This document shows, piece after piece, positions 39,759-48,730 of a stretch of DNA of 64,000 nucleotides; positions within the stretch are counted from its first letter, which is position 1, and each line of letters opens with the position of its first letter. Below the pieces are notes generated by a model. That model did no database searches, was not told where the DNA came from, and saw only the letters and a list, made by a program, of their open reading frames with translations. Both the position numbers and the translations under genes were made by a program. The stretch comes from M55B127 sp034521955 (GTDB taxonomy: Bacteria; Bacillota; Halanaerobiia; Halanaerobiales; M55B127): positions 186,001 through 250,000 of the forward strand of contig JAXHLT010000001.1 of the NCBI GenBank assembly GCA_034521955.1. The letters run 5' to 3'.

Positions 39759-40901
39759 TTAAATCATTTCTTTAATTAAGGTTAGGCTTCTAATAATCTG
39801 TTCACTAGTATTAATCAATAAATCTTTAGACCTCTCCATTATTGAATTTAAGGAATCCGGTTTATCAATAATACTAAAGTAACTATCAATTCCTTCATCA
39901 ATGACTTTTTGCACATCTTTGCCTAAGGAACCCGTGATAGCAATTACAGGTTTTTCATATTTTTTAGCTCTTCTTGCTACACCTACTGGTGTTTTCCCAT
40001 TAATTGATTGACCATCAAGCATACCTTCACCAGTTATTACCAAATCAACATCTTTTACATGATAATCAAAATTAACTAAATCTAAAATCAGCTCTATCCC
40101 ATCATGTAATTCAGCATCCAAAAAAGAAACCAATCCTGCTCCTAAGCCACCAGCAGCTCCAGCACCTTTTATTTTATTCAAATCCTTATTAAGTTCTTTT
40201 TTTACTACTTTATTAAAATATCTTAAATTTTTATCCAGCATTTTAACCATATTTTGGTCAGCACCCTTTTGAGGTGCATAAACATAGGCTGCACCATTAA
40301 GCCCATATAGAGGGTTATTTACATCACAGGCAACTTTTATATCTACCTTTTTAATTCTTTGGTCTATACTTTTTTTATCAATTTTTTGGATCTTTTTTAG
40401 ATTTTTACCGCCAAATCCTATCTCTTCATTGTTCTTATCTAAAAATTTGATACCTAGAGCTTGTGCCATTCCAACCCCCGCATCATTTGTAGCACTACCA
40501 CCTATTCCGATAATTATTTCTTCTATTTCATAATCTAAAGCTTTTTTTATTAACTGTCCTGTCCCATATGTTGTAGTTATAGAGGGATCTCTTTTATGTA
40601 ATGGAACTAAAGGTAGTCCAGATGCAGATGCCATCTCAATAACTGCTGTTTTTTTATTATCAATAATTCCAAACTGTGCATTGACCTTATTACCCAGAGG
40701 TCCAGTTACTTTTTTATTTATTATCTGACCACCAGTTGCATTAATAAGTGCTTCTACCGTTCCTTCCCCACCATCAGCTAAAGGTAAAGTCTTTATGTTA
40801 TGTATATCTTCAAAATTATTTATACCTTTTTTTATATATTTACAAACCTCAACTGATGATAAGGAACCTTTAAATGAATCAGGAGCTATTAATATATTCA
40901 T
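39759..40901 (-). CDS. Glycerate kinase (GarK/GlxK family)
   Basis: A 380-residue glycerate kinase. It begins MNILIAPDSFKGSLSSVEVC and has TLPLADGGEGTVEAL, IGGSATNDAGVGMAQALG and the C-terminal VITGEGMLDGQSINGKTPVG, all family signatures. It phosphorylates D-glycerate to 2- or 3-phosphoglycerate; glxK/garK members give 2-phosphoglycerate. The frame starts four codons upstream, but the ATG at 40899-40901 has GAGGTGGG seven bases away. No other glycerate or glyoxylate genes are nearby, so the substrate source is unclear. Confidence 0.92.
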   Translation of the reverse strand: MNILIAPDSFKGSLSSVEVCKYIKKGINNFEDIHNIKTLPLADGGEGTVEALINATGGQIINKKVTGPLGNKVNAQFGIIDNKKTAVIEMASASGLPLVPLHKRDPSITTTYGTGQLIKKALDYEIEEIIIGIGGSATNDAGVGMAQALGIKFLDKNNEEIGFGGKNLKKIQKIDKKSIDQRIKKVDIKVACDVNNPLYGLNGAAYVYAPQKGADQNMVKMLDKNLRYFNKVVKKELNKDLNKIKGAGAAGGLGAGLVSFLDAELHDGIELILDLVNFDYHVKDVDLVITGEGMLDGQSINGKTPVGVARRAKKYEKPVIAITGSLGKDVQKVIDEGIDSYFSIIDKPDSLNSIMERSKDLLINTSEQIIRSLTLIKEMI

Positions 40902-41008
40902 TATTTTTCCCACCTCATTTATATTTTAATACTTTTTACAAAAAAATTCTATTATTTTAATTTAAAAAAAGGATTTTATGTTTTTAGATTGAATAAGTAA
41001 TATTATAA

Positions 41009-41090
41009 ACTGGGGAGCAAACAGCTGAGAGGATGTTATATCATTACATCGACCCAAATAACCTGATCCTGGTAATGCAGGCGAAGGGAA
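41009..41090 (+). promoter_or_regulatory. TPP riboswitch (THI element)
   Basis: Plus strand GGGGAGC, GCTGAGAGG, a variable P3 hairpin (ATGTTATATCATTACAT), GACCC, AACCTGATC, then GGTAATGCAGGCGAAGGGAA. These are the conserved thi-box blocks in order. It lies just upstream of a ThiT-type transporter. Confidence 0.95.
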
Positions 41091-41108
41091 TATATACTCA
41101 GTATTGTT

Positions 41109-41133
41109 CCTCCAATAAATTATTATTAGGAGG
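41109..41133 (+). promoter_or_regulatory. Expression platform of the TPP riboswitch
   Basis: CCTCCAATAA pairs with TTATTAGGAGG. The second arm contains the thiT Shine-Dalgarno (GGAGGG) and is followed by seven T and the ATG. The hairpin could block ribosome binding, or act as a terminator because of the T run. Confidence 0.7.
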
Positions 41134-41141
41134 GTTTTTTT

Positions 41142-41687
41142 ATGAAAATTAGTTTAAAGGCGATCACAGAAATTTCGGTCGCTGTTGCATTAGCAGTAAT
41201 TTTTAACTTTATTCCATTATGGAAAATGCCACAGGGTGGTTCAATTAGTCTAGAAATGTTACCTATTTTGGTAATTGCTTTAAGATGGGGTGTAAAAGAA
41301 GGCTTGTTGGCTGGAATAGTCTATGGAATGCTACAACTTGCTTTTAATCCTTTTATCATTCATCCAATGCAATTAATTTTAGACTATCCTTTACCCTACA
41401 TGTTATTAGGATTTTCTGGAGTGTTTAAAAAACAAGTTGATAAATATATGGATAAAAAAATTAATATCTATATAATTATTTCCTTATTACTAGGGGGAGT
41501 TTTAAGATTGGTAACTCATGTTTTCTCAGGTGTAATTTTCTTTTCCCAATATGCACCTGAAGGAGCTAATGTTTGGATGTACTCAATAATATATAATTCT
41601 AGTTTTATTATTCCATCACTCATTGTTTGTTATATAATTATTGCAATATTTAAAAAGAAAATTCTTTTTCTACCTAAAGAGTATTAA
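41142..41687 (+). CDS. thiT: Thiamine ECF transporter substrate-binding subunit ThiT
   Basis: A 181-residue membrane protein with about six hydrophobic segments. It matches ThiT: GGSISLEMLPILVIALRWGV, GIVYGMLQLAFNPFIIHPMQ and LDYPLPYMLLGF. As an S component it binds thiamine and works with the shared ECF module (EcfT, EcfA, EcfA'), which is not in this window. Expression is under the TPP riboswitch. The ATG is seven bases after GGAGGG. It converges with lysS over a shared terminator. Confidence 0.93.
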   Translation: MKISLKAITEISVAVALAVIFNFIPLWKMPQGGSISLEMLPILVIALRWGVKEGLLAGIVYGMLQLAFNPFIIHPMQLILDYPLPYMLLGFSGVFKKQVDKYMDKKINIYIIISLLLGGVLRLVTHVFSGVIFFSQYAPEGANVWMYSIIYNSSFIIPSLIVCYIIIAIFKKKILFLPKEY

Positions 41688-41698
41688 TTATTTTAAAA

Positions 41699-41726
41699 AA
41701 AGCCAAGGCTTTTAAGCCTTGGCTTT
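41699..41726. terminator. Bidirectional terminator between thiT and lysS
   Basis: The perfect 11-bp stem AAAGCCAAGGC / GCCTTGGCTTT with a 6-nt loop is flanked by A runs on the left and T-rich sequence on the right, so it serves both convergent genes. Confidence 0.9.
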
Positions 41727-41733
41727 ACTATTT

Positions 41734-43218
41734 TTATAGTCCTTGTTCAGCTCTCATTGTTGGAAAGAGAATAACATCTCTAATAGATTTTGAATCAGTT
41801 AAAAGCATTATTAATCTGTCAATACCAATTCCTAATCCACCAGTAGGAGGCATACCGTATTCTAAAGCTCTAACAAAATCTTTATCCATCATTTGAGCTT
41901 CTTCATCACCGGCTTCTCTTTGCTGTGCTTGATGTTCAAATCTACTTTCTTGTTCAAAGGGATCATTTAACTCACTAAACGCATTTGCTATTTCCCAACC
42001 GTTAATAAATGCTTCAAATCTATAAGTAAATTCAGGTTCATCTTCTTTATTTTTTGCTAATGGAGAAACTTCAATTGGATAATCCATAACAAAGGTTGGT
42101 TGTGTAAGAGTTTCTTCTACTAAAGCTTCAAACACTTCATAAAGTAGTTCACCTTTACTTAAACTCTTATCTTCGATATTTACTCTAAGTTCCTTTGCTT
42201 TTTTATAAGCATCTTCACTAGTTTCTAAACTATCATAGTCAAATCCTGTTTTATTTTTTACTAATTCCTTCATTGTAATTCTTTCCCAAGGAATACTTAA
42301 ATCAATATCTTCTTCTTGGTAGCTAATTTTAGAAGTTCCAAGAATTTTTTCAGCTGATTTTACCACTAATTCTTCAGTAATATCCATCATATCATGATAA
42401 TCAGCTTGTGCTTGATACAGTTCTAAAGTAGTAAATTCCGGATTATGTTTATATGACATACCTTCATTTCTGAAGTTTCTATTAATTTCATATACTCTAT
42501 CAAACCCACCCACAATTAATCTTTTAAGATAAAGTTCTGGTGCTATTCTTAAGTAAAGTTCCATATCCAGTGCATTATGGTGTGTAACAAATGGTTTAGC
42601 ATTTGCTCCCCCAGGGATAGGATGCATCATTGGAGTTTCAACTTCTAAAAAGTCTTTTTCATCTAATATATCTCTAAAAGATCTTATTATCTTACTTCTA
42701 ACAACAAAAGTATCTTTAACTTCTGGATTCATAATTAAGTCTAAATATCTTTGACGATATCTCATTTCTTTATCCTTTAACCCATGGAACTTTTCAGGTA
42801 AAGGTCTTAAAGATTTAGTGAGTAGTTTATATTCTTTAACCTTTACAGAGATCTGACCTCTATTTGTTTTAAATACTTCTCCTTCAATACCAATAATATC
42901 TCCCATATCTAATTCTGTAAATAATTCATATCTTTCTTCACCAATTAGATCAACTTTTACATATAACTGCATTTTACCTGACATATCTTGTATATCGGAA
43001 AAACTAGCTTTACCATGTGTTCTTAAAGCCATAATGCGTCCTGAAAGTCTTACTGTTTTACCTTCATAGTCTTCAAAACTGTTTATAATATCTTCTGCAA
43101 GAGTATCAATTTCAAATTTTTCATCATAATTTTTTATTCCACGTTCTCTAAAGTCTTTATATTTTTCTATTTTTTGTTCCATTAGTTTATTTAAATCTTT
43201 TTCTTGTTCTTCTGACAT
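41734..43218 (-). CDS. lysS: Lysyl-tRNA synthetase (class II)
   Basis: A 494-residue class IIb LysRS. The N-terminal OB anticodon-binding domain (VRLSGRIMALRTHGKASFSD) is followed by a catalytic core with motif 1 near FLEVETPMMHPIPGGANAKP, motif 2 NRNFRNEGMSYKHNPEFT and motif 3 PPTGGLGIGIDRLIM. Length is typical. It follows greA by 17 nt and shares its promoter. Confidence 0.97.
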   Translation of the reverse strand: MSEEQEKDLNKLMEQKIEKYKDFRERGIKNYDEKFEIDTLAEDIINSFEDYEGKTVRLSGRIMALRTHGKASFSDIQDMSGKMQLYVKVDLIGEERYELFTELDMGDIIGIEGEVFKTNRGQISVKVKEYKLLTKSLRPLPEKFHGLKDKEMRYRQRYLDLIMNPEVKDTFVVRSKIIRSFRDILDEKDFLEVETPMMHPIPGGANAKPFVTHHNALDMELYLRIAPELYLKRLIVGGFDRVYEINRNFRNEGMSYKHNPEFTTLELYQAQADYHDMMDITEELVVKSAEKILGTSKISYQEEDIDLSIPWERITMKELVKNKTGFDYDSLETSEDAYKKAKELRVNIEDKSLSKGELLYEVFEALVEETLTQPTFVMDYPIEVSPLAKNKEDEPEFTYRFEAFINGWEIANAFSELNDPFEQESRFEHQAQQREAGDEEAQMMDKDFVRALEYGMPPTGGLGIGIDRLIMLLTDSKSIRDVILFPTMRAEQGL

Positions 43219-43236
43219 TTTATCCCTCTTCCTTAT

Positions 43237-43719
43237 TTATTCAGTAGATTTTTTTATTGATATAATTTCATAATGTATTTTACCTTTAGGTACTTCAACC
43301 TTTATTTTTTCTCCAACAGTTTTATCAAAAATAGCTTTTCCAATCGGTGACTTATTAGATATCTTGTGCTCTAAAGGATCAGCTTCTGCAGTACCTACTA
43401 GTTCATAGGTTACAAACTCATCCTCATCTAAATTATGAAGCCTTACAGTAGTACCTAAATTTACTTTATCATTGCTTATTTCATCATCTTTAACTATCTT
43501 TGCATTATCGATTATATGTTTAATTTCTTTGATTCTACCTTCAACAAAAGCTTGTTCATTTTTGGCATCATCATACTCGGAATTTTCACTAATATCACCA
43601 AATTCACGAGCTACTTTTATTCTTTTAGCAATTTCCCTTCTTTTTTCTGTCGTTAATTTTTCTAATTCATCTTCTAATTTTTCATAACCTTTTTCTGTTA
43701 ACAAAACTTGTTCAGACAT
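43237..43719 (-). CDS. greA: Transcription elongation factor GreA
   Basis: A 160-residue GreA: an N-terminal coiled coil (TEKGYEKLEDELEKLTTEKR) whose tip has the acidic GDISENSEYDDAK motif that stimulates RNA polymerase transcript cleavage, and a C-terminal FKBP-like domain (SPIGKAIFDKTVGEKIKVEV). It rescues backtracked polymerase. The greA-lysS order is common in Firmicutes. A consensus promoter lies upstream. Confidence 0.96.
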   Translation of the reverse strand: MSEQVLLTEKGYEKLEDELEKLTTEKRREIAKRIKVAREFGDISENSEYDDAKNEQAFVEGRIKEIKHIIDNAKIVKDDEISNDKVNLGTTVRLHNLDEDEFVTYELVGTAEADPLEHKISNKSPIGKAIFDKTVGEKIKVEVPKGKIHYEIISIKKSTE

Positions 43720-43801
43720 AATTTAATACCCCTTTTAATATATTTTTCTTTTATTAATAATCATTTTTTATTATCAATTCAAATATTTTCAATTATTAAT
43801 T

Positions 43802-43830
43802 ATTATAAGTTAATTATTATTTAATGTCAA
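43802..43830 (-). promoter_or_regulatory. Sigma-A promoter of greA-lysS
   Basis: Minus strand TTGACA (43825-43830), 17-bp spacer, TATAAT (43802-43807), a perfect consensus at both hexamers. It starts only about 12-24 bp after the end of the Mrp operon. Confidence 0.9.
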
Positions 43831-43842
43831 GATTAGTTGCAT

Positions 43843-45330
43843 TTAGACTTTTTCTATATAAATAATAGTAATAATAATATTGCAATTGGAATTAATAAAA
43901 GTTGGCTTTGTAATTTCTTTGGAAGTACACTTGTTTATTGCCTTAGAAGTATTTATTAATAAATTATATATCTGATTTTCCATATCTACTTCAATGGTAT
44001 TTACTTTAGAGTCTCCTTTTGAAATATTCATGAAATTTTTAATATTAATTAACAATAGGTTTAAAGAAGGAACAGGCTTTACTTTAACATGGACCCAGTT
44101 AAAAGTTGCAAGAATTAATAGAGACACAACAATGTATATACTGTTTTTTAATAAACCATCTACAATATGAAAGTTAACATTATCTAATCCTATTAAGCTA
44201 TTACTAAAAAATGTTATACCAAAGATTATTAAGATTGGAGTTAAAGTAGAAAAAATAAAGTTAGATCTATTTATTTCATCATGTGTCTTTTTAAAGCCTT
44301 TATCATTATTAAAAAATGCCCATCTAAAAAACCTAAATACATAAAGATATGTTATAATGCTTAAAATATGAAAGACATACTTTAAAAATATCTCATCCCC
44401 TGCTGCATATTTTATTAAATATTTACTGTTGTATCCAGCTAAAAATGGCATCCCAGCTAAAACAGAAAGTCCAATTATAGTTAAAATCGAGTTTTTCCTA
44501 TCTTTAAACCAGGCATTTTTGAAATTATATATAGTTCTACTTTTGGTGATTTTAATCCAGTAACCACTACTTAAAAAGAGACTTGTTTTTGCAAGTCCAT
44601 GAACTATTATATGAAGAACACTTCCCCAATAGGCATAACTATTGCCACTACCGATACCAATTGCAATAAAACCCAATTGGCTAATTGTACTAAATGCAAG
44701 CATAACTTTATAATCTGTAGATAAAACTGCTTGTAATCCACCATAAATGACCATCACAATTCCTGCATAGAATAAAAACTCATTTCCTGATGTTATTGTC
44801 TTTAACATCACTATAAAGCCTAGCTTAACAACCCAACCAGAAAGTATTGCACTTACAGGAGATGGCGCTCTGGAGTGTACTATCGGTAACCAAAAATGCA
44901 GCCCGATTATAGCACTTTTGACTCCTACTCCTAATATTAACAATATTTGAAGATTAAGTTCATTAATCGGTCCAATTGTAGTGTATCCTGCATTTATAAT
45001 CATCAGTACAACATAAAGCAAGAAATTACTTCCAATAAACTGTATTATAAAATAGACCCTTGCTATTTTATTGCTTCCCCAAAGTAACATTAAAAATGTG
45101 GTAACAGTAACTAATTCCCATCCTATTATAAAAATGATCCAGTTATTAGTCATAATTATCATAACAAAGCTTATTATATATATGATATTACATAAATAAA
45201 ACAGTTCTTTGCGAGCATAGGAATAATCTCTAGAAGACATTAAAGCAACAAAGGTAATAAAAATACCGGTTACTGTAAATAATATATTAAAGTTATTAAA
45301 TACAAATTGATTTAAAAAGGTTGAAAGCAA
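43843..45330 (-). CDS. Complex-I-like proton-translocating subunit (NuoL/MrpA-D type), C-terminus apparently frameshifted
   Basis: A 495-residue multi-spanning protein of the proton-conducting NADH dehydrogenase/Mrp family. GWELVTVTTFLMLLWG supplies the TM5 Glu, VGVKSAIIGLHFWLP the TM7 Lys, and HSRAPSPVSAILSGWVVKLG is the family signature. The start is TTG, eight bases after GGAGG, placed inside the end of the preceding gene. The last about 25 residues in frame (CTSKEITKPTFINSN...) look unlike the family. The adjacent frame reads TSVLPKKLQSQLLLIPIAIL and a stop at 43854, a convincing terminal helix, so a +1 base near 43900-43936 is likely. Confidence 0.8.
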   Translation of the reverse strand: MLSTFLNQFVFNNFNILFTVTGIFITFVALMSSRDYSYARKELFYLCNIIYIISFVMIIMTNNWIIFIIGWELVTVTTFLMLLWGSNKIARVYFIIQFIGSNFLLYVVLMIINAGYTTIGPINELNLQILLILGVGVKSAIIGLHFWLPIVHSRAPSPVSAILSGWVVKLGFIVMLKTITSGNEFLFYAGIVMVIYGGLQAVLSTDYKVMLAFSTISQLGFIAIGIGSGNSYAYWGSVLHIIVHGLAKTSLFLSSGYWIKITKSRTIYNFKNAWFKDRKNSILTIIGLSVLAGMPFLAGYNSKYLIKYAAGDEIFLKYVFHILSIITYLYVFRFFRWAFFNNDKGFKKTHDEINRSNFIFSTLTPILIIFGITFFSNSLIGLDNVNFHIVDGLLKNSIYIVVSLLILATFNWVHVKVKPVPSLNLLLINIKNFMNISKGDSKVNTIEVDMENQIYNLLINTSKAINKCTSKEITKPTFINSNCNIIITIIYIEKV

Positions 45331-45334
45331 TATA

Positions 45335-46853
45335 CTAACCTCCCAATATAAATTCTATATATAAATTTGGGTTTAATACTAAATCTGCAACCCCACTTAT
45401 TGGAGAATATATTAATTTATAAAATAAACCTGATATCACTACAGCAGCTACAAAAAACAACGCTATATCAGTTACCACTCTTTCTCTATAAAGAACAGAT
45501 AAAATTAGTCTAAATTCTTCTGTAGAACCTAAAGTAATCTTTTTAAAGCCATAAATGAATATATCTAAAATAATATATTAAAGCTATAATACTACCTAGT
45601 ACAACCATTGAACCACTTATTAACATTCCGCTTTCTATAAAAGACTGTATAATAAATACTTTGCTGAAAAATCCAATCATAGGTGGTAAACCCATCATAC
45701 CACCTGCAGCTACTATAAATCCAATAAAAATCATTAAATTGTTATAAGCTACTCCTCTGCTATCAATAAGTTTGTGAGAAGGGGTAAACTGCAAAATATA
45801 ACCAGTGGTTGTAAACAGTGATATTTTCATCAACATATGTGCAAATACATGTAACAAACCTGCTATTATAGCCAATTTAGAATTCACAACTAATACAGCA
45901 ATAATTATTCCTAAATGACCTATAGTAGAGTATGCTAACATTCTTTTAATATCATCTTCATATAATGCCAATATATGTCCAACTATGCTTGATAAAAGTG
46001 CTATAAAAATTATTGGTCCAATAATTTTAAGTTCTTGTAAAACATTATGCCCAAATACAAACCAAAATATTCTTAAAAAAGAATAGATATATATTTTTTC
46101 AACTATCCCTGATAAAAGCGCACTTACTGGACTAGGAGCAGCACTTTGAGCCCTTGCGACCCAGAAGTGAAAAGGAAAAATTCCCAGCTTTATAAATAAA
46201 CCCAGTAAAAAAAACAAGGCAATAATCTTTTGAGTTTCAAAAGATAAGCTATTAAAATTTACTGCAATTTCCGCAAAGTTTAAAGTTCCTAAATTACTAT
46301 ATATAAATATTAATCCTAAAAAGATAAATAATCCACCAATTATTCCATAAAACATATACTTAATAGCAGCCTTTGTACCCTCAGTATTTCTTTTAAAAGC
46401 AATCAAAGGAGCAGAAGTAATTAATATAAGTTCTAAAAACACATAAAAGTTAAACACATCACCGGTTAGAACAATCCCCTGCATTGCAGCCCACAAGATA
46501 AATAATAAAACATAGTATTTCCCTTCATGATGTCCAATAAAACCTATTGAATAGATAACTAAAAACATAACCGCAAATGTGACTAAACTAGAAAAATAAA
46601 AAGAAAGCATATCCATTGCTAAATTTATTCCGATTGGAGGAATCCAACCACCGAGGTTATATCCTAAAAACAAAGTTCCATTAATAATCTTATTATAATT
46701 AGCAATAAACAAATAAATACTTAAAGAAAATTCTATAAAAGCAGAAAATACGACCAAATACTTTCTTGCTCTTTTATATAATATATCCATTAAAGGGATT
46801 AAAAATGCTGTAACTAATGGTACTGTAATTAGCAAAATTAGAACTATCTCCAA
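45335..46853 (-). pseudogene. MrpD-type antiporter subunit, frameshifted near the 3' end
   Basis: The first 436 codons match the neighbouring MrpD paralogue (AMDMLSFYFSSLVTFAVMFL, FLELILITSAPLIAFKRN, KLGIFPFHFWVARAQSAAPS, then PVSALLSG). The frame stops early at 45543 after RYIHLWL. Shifting by one base near 45570-45585 restores IYGFKKITLGSTEEFRLILS and continues to NPNLYIEFILGG and a TAG at 45335-45337. The paralogue ends in closely matching residues, and the corrected length (505 aa) is identical to it. One extra base explains everything. It could be a sequencing error, a real inactivation that removes the last helices, or (less likely) recoding. Confidence 0.85.
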
Positions 46854-46877
46854 TTAATTAACCCCCTCTATATTTTG

Positions 46878-48395
46878 TTAACCACCCAATATTGTTTCAA
46901 CATAAATATATGGATTCTGTAGCATTTCTGCCGCTCCATTAATCGGTATAAGAGCAAACTTATAAAATATACCAGCTATAATAACAGCAACAGCAAAAAA
47001 TATTGCAATATCAGTTACCACCCGTTCTCTATAAAATACAGAAAGTATTAGACGGAATTTGTCAGGGGTACCGATACTTGTTTTCTTAAAACCATATATT
47101 ATAAAACGAATATAATAAACAAAAGCAATAATACTACCAACTATTATTATAATTGATCCCCAATGAATGTCCTGATTTATAAAAGCCTTCAAAATAAACC
47201 ATTTACTACTAAAACCAATCATGGGAGGTAAGCCAATCATTCCACCAGCAGCTACAACAAAGCCAACAAATAACAATTTATTCTTATATGCTACCCCCTT
47301 AAAGTCTTCAAGTTTATGTCCGGGAGTAAACTGTAGTAAATAACCGGTGGTAGTAAATAATGATACTTTCATTAATAAATGTCCAAAAACATGTAATAGT
47401 GCAGCTATAATCGCTAACTTAGTATTTAAAGTTAATACAGCAATTATCATTCCAAGGTTTGCTACAGTTGAATAGGCTAACATCTTTTTAATATCATCTT
47501 CATTTAAAGCCATAATATGGCCTATAATACATGAAATTAAAGCAACAACTAAAATGACTTTATCAAGTCCATTTTCAATCAGAACTTCAAAACCAATTAC
47601 ATTCCAAAATAATCTGATAAAGACATACACATAGACCTTAACTATAACACCAGATAATAGAGCACTTACCGAACTAGGACATGCACTATGTGCTTTTGAC
47701 AACCAAAAATGAAAAGGGAAAATACCCAATTTGATAAAAATACCCAATAAAAAAAATATTGAAATCATCTTTTTTATAAAAAATGATAACGAATTAAAAT
47801 TTCTAGAAATGTCAGCAAAGTTTAAAGTGCCCAAATTATAATACACTAAAACTACACCAATAAAAACAAATAAACCCCCTATAGTTCCATAAAACATATA
47901 TTTAATAGCAGCCTCAGTACCTTCTTTGTTCCTTTTAAAAGCGACTAAAGGAGCAGATGTAATTAATAGTAATTCTAAAAATACATCCATATTGAATATA
48001 TCTCCGGTTAAAATAATCCCCTGCATCGCAGACCAAATTAAAAATAATAAAACATAGTATTTCCCCTCATGATGGCCGATAAATCCTATTGAATAAATTA
48101 CAATAAAGGCCATTGCAAAGGTAATCATTGTAGAAAAAAACAAAGAAAGCATATCCATGCCTAATGTTATTCCAATTGGAGGTATCCAATTTCCCATATA
48201 ATACTTTAAAAATAACGTTCCATTTAATATGTATCTATAATTATTAAGAATAATAGTAATAAGTACAAATAATTCAATAAATGTTGAAAGTACTACCAAA
48301 TATTTTCTTGCTTTATTACTAAATACATCTATAAAGGGTATTGCAAATGCAGTGGCTAATGGAATTATAACAAGTACAATCAAGGAAGTATTCAA
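46878..48395 (-). CDS. mrpD: Na+/H+ antiporter subunit MrpD (intact paralogue)
   Basis: A 505-residue membrane protein with about 14 hydrophobic segments. The conserved acidic residue is in VFLELLLITSAPLVAF (TM5) and the Lys in FIKLGIFPFHFWLSKAH (TM7). The usual APSPVSALLSG signature reads CPSSVSALLSG here, while the frameshifted neighbour keeps it. It overlaps mrpC by four bases. MrpD forms an ion path in the hetero-oligomeric antiporter. The two tandem MrpD copies are clearly duplicates. Confidence 0.9.
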   Translation of the reverse strand: MNTSLIVLVIIPLATAFAIPFIDVFSNKARKYLVVLSTFIELFVLITIILNNYRYILNGTLFLKYYMGNWIPPIGITLGMDMLSLFFSTMITFAMAFIVIYSIGFIGHHEGKYYVLLFLIWSAMQGIILTGDIFNMDVFLELLLITSAPLVAFKRNKEGTEAAIKYMFYGTIGGLFVFIGVVLVYYNLGTLNFADISRNFNSLSFFIKKMISIFFLLGIFIKLGIFPFHFWLSKAHSACPSSVSALLSGVIVKVYVYVFIRLFWNVIGFEVLIENGLDKVILVVALISCIIGHIMALNEDDIKKMLAYSTVANLGMIIAVLTLNTKLAIIAALLHVFGHLLMKVSLFTTTGYLLQFTPGHKLEDFKGVAYKNKLLFVGFVVAAGGMIGLPPMIGFSSKWFILKAFINQDIHWGSIIIIVGSIIAFVYYIRFIIYGFKKTSIGTPDKFRLILSVFYRERVVTDIAIFFAVAVIIAGIFYKFALIPINGAAEMLQNPYIYVETILGG

Positions 48396-48730
48396 TCTTC
48401 TATCATACCCCCTAACTGATCTGGATTAGTACTGCTTGTAAACTTATTTAACTCAATAATTAAAGTTAATAAAAATGCAGAAGTACTTGCACCAATAACT
48501 ATTCCAGTTAAAATCAATGCTTGAGGAATGGGATCATTTAAATTATTAACAACCTGTGAACTATTAACTATAGGAATAGTACCTCCCCGATCAGTTAATG
48601 TTATAAACCAATAAAATATAGCACCTTCCATGATATTTAAACCAATAACCATTTTAATTAAATTTTTCTTTACCAAAATAGCATAAAACCCTAATAAAAA
48701 TAATGCTACAAAAACAAAATTATTTATCAC
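48392..48730 (-). CDS. mrpC: Na+/H+ antiporter subunit MrpC (NuoK-like)
   Basis: A 112-residue protein with three hydrophobic helices (FVALFLLGFYAILVKKNLIK; IVIGASTSAFLLTLIIELNK) and the NuoK-like Glu within GLNIMEGAIFYWF. The segment DPIPQALILTGIVIGAST is the MrpC/NuoK signature. It overlaps both neighbours by four bases (ATGA type), a tightly coupled operon. Confidence 0.92.
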   Translation of the reverse strand: MINNFVFVALFLLGFYAILVKKNLIKMVIGLNIMEGAIFYWFITLTDRGGTIPIVNSSQVVNNLNDPIPQALILTGIVIGASTSAFLLTLIIELNKFTSSTNPDQLGGMIED

